From assembly GCA_025210475.1 (NCBI GenBank), contig JAOARW010000035.1, positions 62,001-126,000 on the forward strand: 64,000 bases of DNA, in the 5' to 3' direction. Shown one piece after another: positions 8,414 to 17,062 of the stretch (position 1 is the first letter of the stretch; each line of letters begins with the position of its first letter). A program made the position numbers and the translations under genes. A model generated the notes under the pieces. The model was not told where the DNA came from, did not search any database, and was given only the letters and a program-made list of their open reading frames with translations. The DNA is from Carboxylicivirga sp. (lineage in GTDB: Bacteria > Bacteroidota > Bacteroidia > Bacteroidales > Marinilabiliaceae).

Positions 8414-9412
8414 GTGAAGATTGGAGAGCTGGATTTAGGGGAGAAGCCATTGTTACTGGCACCGATGGAGGATGTTACCGATCCTTCTTTTAGGGTATTT
8501 TGTAAAGAGCAAGGTGCCGATATGATGTATACCGAGTTTGTTTCGGCCGATGCTTTGGTGCGTAATGTTAATCGTTCGTTACGTAAATTGGAGCTGGCAG
8601 ATAACGAGCGTCCGGTAGGCATTCAGATTTATGGCAAGGATGTGGATAAGATGGTGGTTGCCGCCCAAATGGCAGAGGCAGCCAGGCCGGAGTTGATCGA
8701 CTTAAATTTCGGATGTCCTGTTAAAAAGATTGCAGGGAAAGGAAGTGGTTCGGGCTTGTTGCTTGATATACCTAAGATGCTGGCCATAACAGAAGCTGTA
8801 GTGAAGGCCGTTAGTATTCCCGTGACCGTGAAAACACGTCTGGGATGGGATAATGATTCGCTGGTGATTGAAAGCGTGGCGGAACAGTTACAGGATGTGG
8901 GCATTCAAGCCTTGTGTATTCATGGTCGTACGCGTGAGCAGATGTATAATGGTACGGCTGACTGGACCTTGATTGGGAAGGTGAAGAATAATCCCAGAAT
9001 GACCATTCCGATTATTGGTAATGGCGATGTTGATGGGCCTGAAAAAGGCAAAATGTATTTCGATCGATATGGGGTGGATGCCCTGATGATTGGGCGAGCC
9101 AGTATTGGCAAACCATGGATTTTCCGTGAGATTAAACATTACCTGGAAACAGGCGAGCTATTGCCTAAACTGACCATTAAGGAACAGGCGTTGATGATGG
9201 ACGATATCGTAAAAAAATCGTGTGACATGATTGGTGAGCGAAGGGGGATTTTGCACGCGCGTCGTCACTTGGCCATTCCTTTTAAAAATCTACCCGGAAT
9301 CCGGCCATTAAGAATTCAATTATTACGTGAGAAAACAGTGAGCGGCATCTCGGATACACTGATGCAAATTGGTCAGAAATATGCCGATTATCCCGCTGAT
9401 GGTTCAGAATAA
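8414..9412 (+). CDS. dusB: tRNA-dihydrouridine synthase
   Basis: This 332-residue FMN enzyme reduces specific uridines in the tRNA D-loop. The N-terminus PLLLAPMEDVTDPSFR matches the Dus signature. DLNFGCPVKK holds the catalytic Cys101, and IPVTVKTRLGW, IHGRTREQMYNG and IIGNGDV complete the TIM-barrel phosphate and FMN contacts. The start is a GTG 25 bases after a promoter-like box. The last 25 bases overlap the 3' end of the convergent permease gene. The assignment to DusB rather than another Dus rests on general resemblance. Confidence 0.93.
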   Translation: MKIGELDLGEKPLLLAPMEDVTDPSFRVFCKEQGADMMYTEFVSADALVRNVNRSLRKLELADNERPVGIQIYGKDVDKMVVAAQMAEAARPELIDLNFGCPVKKIAGKGSGSGLLLDIPKMLAITEAVVKAVSIPVTVKTRLGWDNDSLVIESVAEQLQDVGIQALCIHGRTREQMYNGTADWTLIGKVKNNPRMTIPIIGNGDVDGPEKGKMYFDRYGVDALMIGRASIGKPWIFREIKHYLETGELLPKLTIKEQALMMDDIVKKSCDMIGERRGILHARRHLAIPFKNLPGIRPLRIQLLREKTVSGISDTLMQIGQKYADYPADGSE

Positions 9413-10626
9413 TATTTACCTACAATTACCCGAACCGGATACCAGGCAGCCAGAGCGCTGATGATGGATACGGTAATGATCACAATTACCACATCAAACC
9501 ATTTCAGGATTACAGGATAGGCATCGGTTATATAATTGCCGTCGCCCATAAATTTAACAATGCCAAAATGCTGTTGTATTAATACCAATGCAACGCCTAA
9601 TAAGGAGCCAATTATAATGCCAACCAGTGAAATAAGCCAGCCTTCGGTCATAAATATGCGGGTGATCAGTTGCTTATCGGCGCCCATGCTTTTAAGGGTA
9701 AAGATGCTGTCCTTTTTTTCGTAGATGAGCATGGCCAGATTGGCCACGATGTTAAAAGCAGCTATGGCGATGATAAAACTTAAAATAAGGTAAGCCATCA
9801 GTTTTTCAACCTTCATAACCTTGTAGAAAGCGGCATGCTGTTCTTGCTGATTGAGCACATCCATTTGATCGCCCACAATGCTTTGTATCGCTTTTTCTGC
9901 TCTTGCAATATCGACGCCTTCTTTGATTTTTATGGCCAGCGATGTAATGATGGTGTTATCATATTGCAATAGTCTTCGGGCCTTATCGATATCGATAATT
10001 AAATACTGTCCGTCATATTCCTCCTGATTAACTGCAAACATGCCGGTAGGATTAATGTAATCCTGTTTAAAAGAGTTTTGTGGCGTCATCAGGTTAACGT
10101 TGCCTAGGCGCTTGGGGACATACATGCTTAGTGGTGTTACAAAATTAAGCCGGATGGCCAGTTGATCGGCCAGGCGTCTGCCAATAACACCACGGTATTC
10201 AGATTTGTATTTCAATTCGTATTTTCCATCGATTATAATGGAGTCGATGCTGCTTACTTTATTAAATGCAGAATCAACGCCCATGATTATTCCGGGAATT
10301 TTTCGTTGCCTGAACTTTAGCAAGGCTTGGTGTTCAAAAACTTCCGAAATGCATTCGATGTCTTTATGCTGTTTTAATTGCTCGTAATTAATTGAATCGG
10401 TTGAAATAACTTTGCCCGATGCAGGAATTACCTTCAGGTTGGGATCGAAGGCGGTGTATAGTTCGCCCATAAAACCATGAACCCCATTAAACACCGATAA
10501 TACAATAACCAATGCCATACTGCCCGTTAAAACCCCAAAAACAGATATCATGGAAATTAAGTTGATAATGTTTTGCGATTTTTTAGCGTATAAGTAACGC
10601 TTGGCAATGTCAAAGGCTAATTTCAT
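9388..10626 (-). CDS. FtsX-like ABC transporter permease (LolC/LolE-type)
   Basis: The 412-residue inner-membrane permease has the LolC/E layout. The N-terminus FDIAKRYLYAKKSQNIINLIS leads into a first membrane span (about 25-50). A periplasmic domain (about 55-275) follows, then three further spans, the second passing FMTEGWLISLVGIIIGSLLGV. Proteins of this type help extract lipoproteins from the inner membrane or move other envelope substrates. The ATPase partner is not in the window. It is preceded by an unusual 91-base element (10636-10726) that recurs 40 kb away, and lies downstream of rbfA and a methyltransferase on the same strand. Confidence 0.88.
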   Translation of the reverse strand: MKLAFDIAKRYLYAKKSQNIINLISMISVFGVLTGSMALVIVLSVFNGVHGFMGELYTAFDPNLKVIPASGKVISTDSINYEQLKQHKDIECISEVFEHQALLKFRQRKIPGIIMGVDSAFNKVSSIDSIIIDGKYELKYKSEYRGVIGRRLADQLAIRLNFVTPLSMYVPKRLGNVNLMTPQNSFKQDYINPTGMFAVNQEEYDGQYLIIDIDKARRLLQYDNTIITSLAIKIKEGVDIARAEKAIQSIVGDQMDVLNQQEQHAAFYKVMKVEKLMAYLILSFIIAIAAFNIVANLAMLIYEKKDSIFTLKSMGADKQLITRIFMTEGWLISLVGIIIGSLLGVALVLIQQHFGIVKFMGDGNYITDAYPVILKWFDVVIVIITVSIISALAAWYPVRVIVGKYYSEPSAG

Positions 10627-10635
10627 CTGTTTAAA

Positions 10636-10726
10636 TTTTTTTCAGTTGTCAGATGGAACTCTCAAGAAATTTTAATCATTAGCCTGTGTGTAATTTGTAT
10701 GATTAAAATTTACATGTTCGTTTCAT
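10636..10726 (-). repeat. ~90-bp dispersed element, copy A
   Basis: Read on the minus strand this is about 93% identical by eye to 50943-51034 on the plus strand. It has perfect palindromic arms of 13 bases (AAATTTTAATCAT and its complement) around a loop containing ATTACACACAGG. The conserved 3' segment CTTGAGAGTTCCAT-TGACAACTGAAA follows, with the TGACAACTG part 25 bases before the permease ATG. It includes a conserved seven-codon reading frame (MKRTCKF). The two copies read the same way relative to the gene they precede. Confidence 0.8.
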
Positions 10727-10733
10727 TTGTCGG

Positions 10734-11555
10734 TTATTTTTGTGCAACTACCATCAGACCGGTTCCTTTAGTGTGTTTTCTGCTGATGTCCAGCCAGTTT
10801 AACAGGTAGGCAAAAGGGTATGTCAATAGGTAATAAAACGGCAATACTATGAAGAATAGCTTGGTGGCATTTAAAGCCTGAATCGGGAATTTCATGGACA
10901 AACGCCACGACAGATTACCAGCTTTTCCATAGGTGTAGGAAGTTTCGATGTTTTTGAATCCTGCTTTTTCCAATTTCGCTTTTATATCTTCCGCATTGTA
11001 ACCATCTCTTACGTGTTCGTCAATAAAGCCATGTACTCCGTCTTCTTCGTGATGATGATGGGTGTCAGACCCACCTTGATCAGATGGTGTTGAGATAATG
11101 AGGTGACCATCTTTTTTCATCGATTGAAAAAAGTTGGCAAATACCAGTTCATCTTCCAGTATATGCTCCATTACATCCACCGATAAGATGATGTCGTACG
11201 AATCAGGTCGCACAAATTTGGTCAGATCGGCATATTCAAACCTGACACGATTGCCCCGATTGATTTTATTGAAAAATTGATTGCAATCGGCAATTTGTTC
11301 TTCTTTGACATCAACGCCGGTAATGCTCCACTTTTTACCAAGTGATGACATGTAATAATCGTACTGCCCAAAACCACTTCCTGCATCCAGAATGTTTAAT
11401 TCTGCCGGCTTATCTTTTTTAATCGATCTTAATTTACGACGAATGTACCAGGCACGTAGCAGTAATAAGTCCAGTAATTTATAAAAGAGTACCCGAAGTG
11501 CTGGTGTTTGATTAAATACTTTTCCCAGCGAGCGTTTTATCGGATCGTAATGCAT
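10734..11555 (-). CDS. class I SAM-dependent methyltransferase
   Basis: The 273-residue protein has a Rossmann methyltransferase core. Motif I is LDAGSGFGQYDYY at about 55-67. Motif II is the acidic VDVKEEQI, and IILSVDVMEHI forms motif IV. A histidine- and acid-rich insert (SDTHHHHEEDGVHG) lies near residue 165. The C-terminal ~45 residues include a hydrophobic segment (LFFIVLPFYYLLTYPFAYLL), suggesting membrane association. The substrate is not predictable. It starts 2 bases after the rbfA stop, so the two are cotranscribed. Confidence 0.85.
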   Translation of the reverse strand: MHYDPIKRSLGKVFNQTPALRVLFYKLLDLLLLRAWYIRRKLRSIKKDKPAELNILDAGSGFGQYDYYMSSLGKKWSITGVDVKEEQIADCNQFFNKINRGNRVRFEYADLTKFVRPDSYDIILSVDVMEHILEDELVFANFFQSMKKDGHLIISTPSDQGGSDTHHHHEEDGVHGFIDEHVRDGYNAEDIKAKLEKAGFKNIETSYTYGKAGNLSWRLSMKFPIQALNATKLFFIVLPFYYLLTYPFAYLLNWLDISRKHTKGTGLMVVAQK

Positions 11556-11557
11556 GC

Positions 11558-11896
11558 TTACTTTTTTAGTAATCGGTCAATGTTATCGAGGTAATCCAGG
11601 CTGTCATCAACAAAAAATCGAAGCTCAGGAATGATGCGCATTTGCTGTCCTACTCTTTTACCCAAAGCAAAACGTATTTGCGATGTTTGTGCATTGATTT
11701 CTTTCATCACCTCTTCAATGTTTCCTGTCGGGAAAATACTTAAGAAAGCTTTGGCCTGTCCCAGGTCGGGTGATATTCGTACCACAGTTACGGTTACCAT
11801 TGTTCCCATACACACCTGTCGCATCTCACGCTGAAATATTTCGCTAATCTCCTTTTGCAGAAGTCTTGATATTTTTTTCTGTCTTGTTGAATCCAT
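11558..11896 (-). CDS. rbfA: 30S ribosome-binding factor RbfA
   Basis: The 112-residue product is the RbfA maturation factor, which binds the 30S neck during 16S rRNA processing. Recognisable parts are the N-terminal STRQKKISRLLQKEISEIFQ helix, the strand VTVTVVRISPDLGQAKAFLSIF, and the C-terminal IPELRFFVDDSLDYLDNIDRLL, which is the family signature. The length is normal. It is first in the run rbfA-methyltransferase-permease. Confidence 0.95.
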   Translation of the reverse strand: MDSTRQKKISRLLQKEISEIFQREMRQVCMGTMVTVTVVRISPDLGQAKAFLSIFPTGNIEEVMKEINAQTSQIRFALGKRVGQQMRIIPELRFFVDDSLDYLDNIDRLLKK

Positions 11897-12029
11897 GTTT
11901 TTCTACCTCTTATCTGATGTAAAAATAAAAACGGACTTTCATTTCCGTTTTAATTGGCGAAAATACGCTTTTTCGATGGATAATTAAAAGTGACCTGATG
12001 ATTCTGAAAATTAATGAGCCGAATACCAT

Positions 12030-12061
12030 TAAAAAAACCTGCAACTCCTTTGAATTGCAGG
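12030..12061 (-). terminator. terminator after the Spy-like lipoprotein gene
   Basis: A 7-bp stem (CCTGCAA 12038-12044, TTGCAGG 12055-12061) with a run of A on the low-coordinate side reads as hairpin plus T-tract on the minus strand. It lies 25 bases after the stop of the 12087-12503 gene. Confidence 0.75.
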
Positions 12062-12086
12062 TCTCTCAAACCAAAACTTTTACCAA

Positions 12087-12503
12087 TTATGAAAAAACAT
12101 GGGCTATCTTTCGCCTCTTCCTTTTTTTTCGCCCATTTCTCATTTCTTCTGCTCTCTCTTCTAAGAGCTTAATGTATTTTTCAAACTGCTCTGAACTAAG
12201 TGTTTCCTTCAGGTCAGTGTTTTTCTTCTCATTTAATTGATTCCTCAATGTACGCATATTTTCTCGATCTCCTTTATTGTCGGCCATTGATTTTTTCATT
12301 TCCTCAGCGTATTTGAGGTTAATGGCGAAGACCGATTCTTTCTGTTCTTCGGTCAGATCAAGACTTTTGCTCATCATTTCTGTTTGTCGCTTGGCCATAT
12401 CTTTAGGCGACCATTGTCCACGCTTTTGACCATTTAAATTACAAGCAGATAAGCTTAATACAATAACTGCAAATACAACCAATTTATTGCTCATTTTGTT
12501 CAT
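12087..12503 (-). CDS. Spy/CpxP-like (DUF4890-type) lipoprotein
   Basis: This 138-residue protein has a lipoprotein signal (LSLSAC, Cys21). It is then helical and charged, with the LTEEQKESVFAINLKYAEEM element and a second half LSSEQFEKYIKLLEERAEEM. These are the repeated LTxxQ-type helices of Spy/CpxP relatives, periplasmic chaperone-like stress proteins. The C-terminus is strongly basic (GRKKRKRRK). Translation could alternatively start at Met4. It has its own terminator and stands alone, divergent from the next gene. Confidence 0.7.
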   Translation of the reverse strand: MNKMSNKLVVFAVIVLSLSACNLNGQKRGQWSPKDMAKRQTEMMSKSLDLTEEQKESVFAINLKYAEEMKKSMADNKGDRENMRTLRNQLNEKKNTDLKETLSSEQFEKYIKLLEERAEEMRNGRKKRKRRKIAHVFS

Positions 12504-12739
12504 CTTTTTAGTATAACATATGTATTGGACGGTATCTGATTATTATACCTGTGTTTTGGTCGAAAAAAAATACGAGTCGATAAATCTGTTTAAAAGTCAT
12601 TGAATCAATATTGTAGATATGGGGATGGGAATTGTGGATTTTTGATGTAAACAAAAATTAACATTTTTACACTTGATATTGAGTTAATTAGTAAAATTTG
12701 ACTTATTTTGTGCTTGGAATAGAGTTTTGGGGTACCTAT

Positions 12740-14692
12740 ATGATAAATTTTAGGCACAGAATAATTGTCTTTTGTAGTCTTATCTTAATTAGTATAATTG
12801 CGGAAGGCCAGCAGAAACGACAAATCCGTCAGGAGAACAAAGCATTTGACAGAGCTTTAGATTATGCTGAATCTGAAGATTATGAAAAAGCAATTGCGTC
12901 TCTGAAACAAATTGTTGTGAATTCGCCTGACTTTATTGATGCACATTATCAATTGGGTTTGTGTTATCTGAATACCAACAAAGGTGCCGATACGGCCATT
13001 GTGGTTTTGCAGGAAGGCTTGATGAAGTTAAGCGCCAATGAACAGTCGACTCAAAAGGGTTGGGATTTTTTTATAGCACTGGGTAAAGCCTACCAGGTTA
13101 CTTTACAACCCGATTCGGCCATTATGGTTTATGATGAGTTATTGTTACGCTTACCAATTGAAGAGGAAGAATACATCAGATCAATTGAACATGAAATTCA
13201 GAATTGCGAGAATGCCAAAGTATTTCTGGCCAATCCAATCGATTTAACCATTACCAATTTAGGTAAGAAGGTGAACAGTCGATTTGATGATCATAGTCCG
13301 CTGGTGAATGCCTATGAAGATTTATTGTTATTTACCTCGCGCAGAAAGCAAAATAAATTGCCCTTATTAACCGATGGACAATATCCTGAGAAGGTATATT
13401 ACACAAAGGGTGATAGCAGTCGCTGGAATAAAGCCAGGCTGTTAAATGTCTTCTTTAAGAATCCGGAACATGAATCGGCTCTTTCCTTGTCGCACGATGG
13501 TAAAAGCTTGTTTTTATTTCGAAGCGATCATGCGGGTAGTAATATTTACATCAGTTATCTTGAAAGCGAAGGCTGGACAACCCCAATAAAGTTGCCTTAT
13601 CCAATTAACTCTTCTGCCAACGAAACACATGCTTCACTTTCCAGCGACCGCAGTACCTTGTTTTTTACCAGTGATCGCGAAGGAGGGCATGGTGGGATTG
13701 ATATTTATATGTGCAAGAAAGATGCTTATGGCCAGTGGGGAACAGCGCGCAACCTCGGATCGAGAGTAAATACCAGTTACGATGAAGAAACGGCCATGAT
13801 ACATCCCGATGGGCATACTTTGTATTTTGCATCAGAAGGGCATCACTCCATGGGACGAATGGATGTGTTTTATACGCAGATGAATAACGATAGTACGTGG
13901 ACGTTCCCCGTTAACCTTGGCTATCCGATCAATACACCAGATGATGACTTCTTTTTCCTTCCGACATTGGATAAGAGTCATGCTTATTATGCTTCAGCCA
14001 GGTTTAATGATAACATGGGTGGGTCGGATATTTACCGGGTCGATTTTGATGAAGATTTCTCCGGCGAACTGGCCATTATTGAAGGAGAAGTTGAAGATGG
14101 TGACTACATTAAAGGTACGACGCGCATTATGGTTACGCGGATGACCGATAGGCAATTGGTGGGTGATTATCGACCCGATCACCGTACAGGTAAGTATACA
14201 ATGTTTCTCGAAACCGGTCACGACTACGCCATCAAAGAGCAGCAGCTAAATAAAACCGTCGATGAATCGGTATTAAGCGTTAAACCGGCCATGGCCTATA
14301 GTAAAACGGATAAAGTCATATCTTTTGACGAAGTAAAAATGACGCCTCCTTTAAAACGTTTAATAAAACAATTGACGCTGGAGGAGCAGAATGAACAGGT
14401 TATTGCCGAAATTGAAGAAGAAATAAAACACATTGACTTTGCGCCGTTTTATACAATTCAGGTGCTGGCCTTGAAACGAAGACCCTTATTTGCTTCTCAT
14501 TATTTAAAAGGGTTGGATATTAAAGCACTTCAGGTAGTCAAATGCAAAGACGGTTATACAAGGTATTTGTATGGTGCATTTCATAGTAGAATCGAAGCCA
14601 AAGAACGGCGAAAAGAGATTATGAAGATGGGTAAATACGAGGATTCTTTTGTACGACGGCTGGTTGAGATTACGGAGCTAAAAGAGGATTAA
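12740..14692 (+). CDS. TPR/PD40 beta-propeller protein with C-terminal SPOR-like domain
   Basis: I place the start at ATG 12740; the frame is open further upstream only through a TTG with no support. The 650-residue exported protein has a signal peptide, then TPR helices (about 30-170: DRALDYAESEDYEKAIASLKQ, DAHYQLGLCYL). A PD40/WD40-like propeller follows at about 190-450, with the repeats ESALSLSHDGKSLFLF, ETHASLSSDRSTLFFTSDREGG and ETAMIHPDGHTLYFASEG. The C-terminus (about 570-650: FYTIQVLALKR, DGYTRYLYGAF) resembles a SPOR peptidoglycan-binding domain. The layout recalls PorE/OmpA-like envelope anchors, but the OmpA domain is absent. It probably acts in the periplasm. Confidence 0.75.
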   Translation: MINFRHRIIVFCSLILISIIAEGQQKRQIRQENKAFDRALDYAESEDYEKAIASLKQIVVNSPDFIDAHYQLGLCYLNTNKGADTAIVVLQEGLMKLSANEQSTQKGWDFFIALGKAYQVTLQPDSAIMVYDELLLRLPIEEEEYIRSIEHEIQNCENAKVFLANPIDLTITNLGKKVNSRFDDHSPLVNAYEDLLLFTSRRKQNKLPLLTDGQYPEKVYYTKGDSSRWNKARLLNVFFKNPEHESALSLSHDGKSLFLFRSDHAGSNIYISYLESEGWTTPIKLPYPINSSANETHASLSSDRSTLFFTSDREGGHGGIDIYMCKKDAYGQWGTARNLGSRVNTSYDEETAMIHPDGHTLYFASEGHHSMGRMDVFYTQMNNDSTWTFPVNLGYPINTPDDDFFFLPTLDKSHAYYASARFNDNMGGSDIYRVDFDEDFSGELAIIEGEVEDGDYIKGTTRIMVTRMTDRQLVGDYRPDHRTGKYTMFLETGHDYAIKEQQLNKTVDESVLSVKPAMAYSKTDKVISFDEVKMTPPLKRLIKQLTLEEQNEQVIAEIEEEIKHIDFAPFYTIQVLALKRRPLFASHYLKGLDIKALQVVKCKDGYTRYLYGAFHSRIEAKERRKEIMKMGKYEDSFVRRLVEITELKED

Positions 14693-14732
14693 GCAGATTA
14701 CTATAAAAAATAAAACCTAAACCCAGTAAATC

Positions 14733-15209
14733 ATGAAAGTATTAAGCTTCGTTTTGATTGCCATCGTTTTAACCTTATCATCTTGTTATTTTACCAACAA
14801 CGCATCGAACGAAGTTGCGCCGGGCGATACCATTCAAACAGCGAGTGGGCTGAAATATCTTTATATCAAAAGAGGCGATGGCTTGAAGATCGAACGTGGC
14901 TGTAAAGTTGGTACTTACCTTAGTTTAAAAGTAAAGGATAGTGTTGTTTGGAACACTAATGAATTGCCCGATTCTTTGTTTTCTTTTATCGCCGACTCAA
15001 CCAGACTTATTAAGGGCTTTACCGAAGTTAGTTTGTTGTTAAGGGAAGGGGACGAAATTGTAGCTATACTTCCCGATTCTTTGGCTTATGGAGCTAAAGG
15101 AGCAGGAGATGTCATTCCTCCACATGCCACCTTGGTGTACGATGTGTTTAAAGTTGTTCGTGTAGAAGCACCGGAGGAAGCAATAGAGTTGAGTGGAGAA
15201 GTCAAATAA
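14733..15209 (+). CDS. FKBP-type peptidyl-prolyl isomerase lipoprotein
   Basis: The 158-residue lipoprotein has lipobox LSSC with Cys18. The body is an FKBP fold: an N-terminal strand with TASGLKYLYIKRGDG, then LIKGFTEVSLLLREGDEIVAILPDSLAYGAKGAGDVIPPHATLVYDV, which contains the canonical PPIase segment. The usual bulky residues around the active site are partly changed (KVKDSVVWNTNELP instead of a typical DGxxFD). Catalytic strength is therefore uncertain. It probably assists folding of exported proteins. It lies 40 bases after the PD40/SPOR gene and may share its transcript. Confidence 0.85.
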   Translation: MKVLSFVLIAIVLTLSSCYFTNNASNEVAPGDTIQTASGLKYLYIKRGDGLKIERGCKVGTYLSLKVKDSVVWNTNELPDSLFSFIADSTRLIKGFTEVSLLLREGDEIVAILPDSLAYGAKGAGDVIPPHATLVYDVFKVVRVEAPEEAIELSGEVK

Positions 15210-15466
15210 ATTCTGTCAACAAATCAGTCATTAAATCATATGTTTTAGATTTAGCCTACTGACGACAAAGCCGTTTTTGTTGGCATTCTCGCGTGTTTTC
15301 AATGGGTAAATTTTGAACAGATTTTTCCGTTATAAATAAAGTTGTATGACTTCCTGTCGTGAGGCATTGGAATTGATCCTTGATTGTATTATCTAATTAT
15401 TATATTAGCAGAATGTTGTATTGAATATGCCTGGGAGGGTGTAATAATAAAAAAATTAAATAAATC

Positions 15467-16891
15467 ATGATCACTTTTATAATCTCGATTAGTGTGTTAG
15501 TGGCCGCCTATTTTATCTATGGGCGATACGTTGAAAAAAAGTTTGGTGTCGATCCCAATAGAGAAACACCGGCCTATTCAAAAAACGATGGTGTGGATTT
15601 TGTACCACTCAAACCCGGTAAAATCTTTCTTATACAATTTCTTAATATTGCTGGTTTAGGTCCTATTTTCGGAGCAATTGCGGGCGCACTTTGGGGGCCA
15701 GTCGCTTTTATCTGGATTGTAATCGGGTGTATCTTCATGGGCTCGGTTCACGATTATTTTTCAGGCATGCTATCTGTTCGTCATGGTGGTGCCAGTATAC
15801 CTGAGGTGGTGGGCAAGTACCTGGGAATTCCGGCCCAGTACTTTATGCGTTTATTTGCTGTTGTTTTGCTGGTTTTGGTTGGAGCTGTTTTTATGAAAGG
15901 GCCAGCTACCATACTGAATGGAATAACGGGTGTAAATGTTAATACGCTTTTACTAATTATTTTTGCCTATTACCTGCTGGCCACCATGGTTCCTGTTGAT
16001 AAACTGATTGGTAAGGTTTACCCGGTTTTTGGGGTGTCCTTGCTAGTAATGGCCTTTGGTATTTTAGCAGTATTGTTATTTGGTAATTATACTTTACCAG
16101 ACCTCGTTCCCGAATCCATAAGTAATATGCATTATTCTCCGGATAATTATCCCATATTCCCATTACTATTTATCACGATTGCCTGTGGTGCTATTTCCGG
16201 ATTTCACAGTACCCAATCGCCTTTAATGGCACGTTGCTTGCCAAATGAATCCATGGGGCGCAAGATCTTTTTTGGAGCGATGATTGCCGAAGGTATTGTT
16301 GCCTTAATTTGGGCTGCAGCAGCCATGGCCTTTTTCGGTGGAGTAAAGGAACTCAATGAAGTATCTCTTTCTGGTAAAAATGCCGCCTGGATAGTCAATG
16401 AGATTTGTAACACGATGCTTGGCAAAATAGGTGGCTTACTGGCCTTAATTGGAGTTGTGGCTGCACCTATTACATCCGGCGATACAGCTTTCCGCAGTGC
16501 CCGGTTAACAATTGCCGATTCATTTAAGCTTCCTCAGGATACATTAAAGAGACGCTTATTGGTGACGATTCCTTTATTTGTGATTGGTCTTATTTTAACC
16601 CAAACCGACTTTGGAATTATCTGGCGTTATTTTGGTTGGGCAAACCAAACTTTGGCAACTATTGTGTTATGGACTGCAGCGGTTTATATGTTGCAGCATA
16701 AGAAAAAGAGTACTTTTATTGCTTTACCAGCCGCCTTTATGACAGCTGTTGTAGTGAGCTATATATTGGTGGCCCCGGAAGGTTTTGGTCTGGAAAAACA
16801 ATACGGTACAATCGCCGGGGTATCGGCCTCACTAATTAGTTTAGTTTTGTATTTTCGATATAAATGGAAGCGTAAGCAAGAAGAATTATAA
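15467..16891 (+). CDS. cstA: carbon starvation protein CstA family transporter
   Basis: The 474-residue polytopic membrane protein has about a dozen hydrophobic segments. Family hallmarks are GPIFGAIAGALWGPVAFIWIVIG, SVHDYFSGMLSVRHGGASIPEVVG, GFHSTQSPLMARCL and PITSGDTAFRSARL. CstA proteins import peptides or pyruvate under carbon limitation. This is the shorter form of about 480 residues rather than the ~700-residue enterobacterial one. The 257-base upstream gap shows no clear -7 box. Confidence 0.92.
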   Translation: MITFIISISVLVAAYFIYGRYVEKKFGVDPNRETPAYSKNDGVDFVPLKPGKIFLIQFLNIAGLGPIFGAIAGALWGPVAFIWIVIGCIFMGSVHDYFSGMLSVRHGGASIPEVVGKYLGIPAQYFMRLFAVVLLVLVGAVFMKGPATILNGITGVNVNTLLLIIFAYYLLATMVPVDKLIGKVYPVFGVSLLVMAFGILAVLLFGNYTLPDLVPESISNMHYSPDNYPIFPLLFITIACGAISGFHSTQSPLMARCLPNESMGRKIFFGAMIAEGIVALIWAAAAMAFFGGVKELNEVSLSGKNAAWIVNEICNTMLGKIGGLLALIGVVAAPITSGDTAFRSARLTIADSFKLPQDTLKRRLLVTIPLFVIGLILTQTDFGIIWRYFGWANQTLATIVLWTAAVYMLQHKKKSTFIALPAAFMTAVVVSYILVAPEGFGLEKQYGTIAGVSASLISLVLYFRYKWKRKQEEL

Positions 16892-16965
16892 TACCAAATG
16901 AATTACCAAATGAGCTGAAAGCCTTTTTGCTGATGAGGTTGGTTAATGCCGATATAACATGGAAA

Positions 16966-16989
16966 AGCCACTTTCAATTGAAAGTGGCT
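16966..16989. terminator. perfect palindrome between cstA and the HzsA-related gene
   Basis: A 24-base perfect inverted repeat (AGCCACTTTCAA and its complement) with T-rich DNA after it lies between two convergent genes. It is probably a bidirectional terminator. Confidence 0.65.
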
Positions 16990-17062
16990 CTGTTTGTAAT
17001 CCTTTTAGTACCAGAGGTAAATAGATATAAGATCTCCCTTTTCTACAAACTGAACCAAAACC

